The position numbers were made by a program, and so were the translations under genes. A stretch of 64,000 nucleotides of DNA from Protula sp. h YS-2021. Lineage: Eukaryota; Annelida; Polychaeta; Sabellida; Serpulidae. This document shows positions 62,504-64,000 of this stretch, in pieces (position 1 is the stretch's first letter; the number at the start of each line of letters is the position of its first letter). The stretch spans positions 7,090,904 to 7,154,903 of the forward strand of contig OX457034.1 in assembly GCA_949752745.1 (NCBI GenBank). The letters run 5' to 3'. Below the pieces are notes generated by a model. That model saw only the letters and a program-made list of their open reading frames with translations, was not told the origin of the DNA and made no database searches.

Positions 62504-64000
62504 CAGCCAACCAAAGTACCGCTCAGAGACGAGGGACTCGTCGCTTGGCGATACTTTTTCTGGCTTAAACGATCTAAAAGAACCTTTCTGCAGCACATCC
62601 TTGCCCGTAGGCGAAAGGCTAGGCGAGTTCTGGCAAGCTTGGGCAGAGTTAGGGGCTTCCCGGAGAGTAGTCCGGTGGCTCAGGAACGGCTACCTCCTCC
62701 CCTTCAAGAAGGGCCTGAGGGGACTCAAGCCAAGCCTGCAATGTTACGGGAAGGGATGTGGGGCACATCGATAGATCTATCCGACGCCTACCTACATGTC
62801 CCCCTAGACCACTCGGCCAGGAAGTACCTATATTTCCAAATAAATCGAAATCATTTTTGGTTTCTGGCACTCCCTTTCCGCCTCTCATCAGTCCCGTACG
62901 TGTTTTCAAAGATCATGCGCATGGGTACGTCTCCAGGGAATGCAAGTGTTCCAATACATAGACAATTGGTTCCTAGCACATACTCAACAGGACATAGCCT
63001 ATCACCAAACAATCCAGCTGGTCAAAAAGGCGATACAGGTAGGTCTTGTGGTAAATCTGGCCAAATCAGAATTGACCCCAAAACAAGACATTTTTTTCTT
63101 GGGAGAACGATGGGACTTGTCAGCAGCCCGGGCATTCCCCACAACAGACAGGCAGCAGAAAATTTCTCGGTCTATCCAGAACATTTCTGTCAACCGAAAG
63201 ATAAGGGTACAGGCCATGGAGTCACTACTAGGTCTATTAGTAGCAACCGAGAAGACGGTTCCGTTAGACCGCTTACATTACAGACAATTCCAAGCACAGG
63301 TAAGACAAGCCCTTTCATGCCCCTCTCCCGGATATAGAGCTCCAAACGGACGCTTCCAGGGAAGTGTGGGGAATTCACTGTCAGGGTCAGATGTGGAGGT
63401 GAAAATGGCCAACAAAGTTTTGCAGATACCATATCAACTGGCTGGAACTCGGAGTGGTATGGATAGCTCTGAACAAGCTCTCGGACCATCTCGGGGGCAA
63501 GAGTGTCAGAGTCCTTCTGGACAACTCTACAGGCATGGGAATGCAGGATCTCCATCGTAGCACGTCATCTGTCAGGGAAACTAAACGTGCTGGCCGATTT
63601 AGCGTCCAGCACGGGTCAAGTCATCCACACAGAGTGGTGGCTAGCCCAGTCATCCTTCCGTTGGGTGACACGGGAATCCCCATGGGGCCCCCCGACGTTA
63701 GATCTATTTCCCAATGCGTTGACAACTCAGCTACCCAGGTTCGTATCCCCATGCCCGGATCAAGCAGCCTGGGCAGTGCCCATGGCCTCTGCAAGAAGTA
63801 CTCTATGTCTTCCCTCCTCAAGCCATTCTGCTACAGGTGTTGCAAAGAATAGTAGAACTGAGACCCCCATCTCTGTTACTAATAGCCCCGTTGTCCCCAG
63901 AGGCTCCGTGGTTTACCCTGCGGTGCAAGGTGATCAATCCATCCCTATAACTTGCCCCAGAGAACTTTTATCCCAACCCCATTGGCGACACTTCCACCCG
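62504..64000 (+). pseudogene. DIRS-type reverse transcriptase/RNase H, cut by the window edge
   Basis: RT entry: RLGEFWQAWAELGAS, RNGYLLPF. Core: IDLSDAYLHVPLDHSARKYL (motif A), FLALPFRLSSVPYVFSKIM, QYIDNWFLAHT (catalytic block, YxDN), GLVVNLAKSELTPKQDIFFL. The late RNase H/methylase-side region has LSGKLNVLADLASSTGQVIH and TEWWLAQSSFRW, then PTLDLFPNALTTQLPRFVSP. Several frame changes. The tyrosine recombinase expected downstream lies outside the window. Confidence 0.78.

Overview
The window is repeat-dense DNA from a eukaryote, most likely an aquatic invertebrate animal. The evidence is the transposon mix: Ty3/Gypsy, CR1/L2-like LINE, DIRS, Helentron-like insert and two Polinton/Maverick (adintovirus-like) elements. 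No host protein-coding gene could be recognised. A mollusc is plausible but the sequence alone does not prove it.

Region 1 (1-20825) is a decayed Ty3/Gypsy retrotransposon split inside gag by Polinton element A (329-16393, 16,065 bp), with a perfect 6-bp target duplication GACAAA (323-328 and 16394-16399). Element A has plus-strand genes on its left: zinc-finger protein-primed DNA polymerase B, a PC4-like ssDNA-binding protein and three related small proteins. These converge at about 6.86-6.89 kb with a long minus-strand cluster. Read from the right, that cluster holds two paralogous unknown proteins, a PC4-like/zinc-ribbon protein, a NADAR-domain remnant, a zinc-binding protein, integrase with chromodomain, packaging ATPase, two unknown proteins, an acylation-candidate protein, penton-like minor capsid, pX-like core protein, major capsid and adenain-type protease.

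Region 2 (20832-42339, 21,508 bp, target duplication GGTAAT) is Polinton element B, a relative in the opposite orientation. Its left inverted repeat is swollen by tandem repeats and holds a 4.7-kb Helentron/HINE-like insert carrying a 51-bp satellite. B lost nearly all of integrase, the ATPase and adjoining genes by one internal deletion. It carries terminal cargo that A lacks: an RG-rich zinc-finger protein, a tandem CARD/death-fold-like protein, a RING protein and a 49-residue zinc-ribbon-like protein.

Region 3 (42346-64000) is intergenic or repetitive DNA: LINE reverse-transcriptase fragments, a 2.43-kb tandem duplication with a 15-bp minisatellite, possible 5S-like SINE pieces, several direct repeats, and a partial DIRS element running off the right edge.

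Both Polintons are decayed, but comparing them dates and explains individual breaks. For example, A's apparent capsid-protease fusion comes from a 44-bp deletion. The most interesting signals are an ETS/CRE composite motif at exactly base 30 in both otherwise different termini, chained ATGA stop/start overlaps in the capsid cluster, an expanded PC4-like protein family, the death-fold and NADAR proteins, and TATA boxes lying on upstream stop codons.
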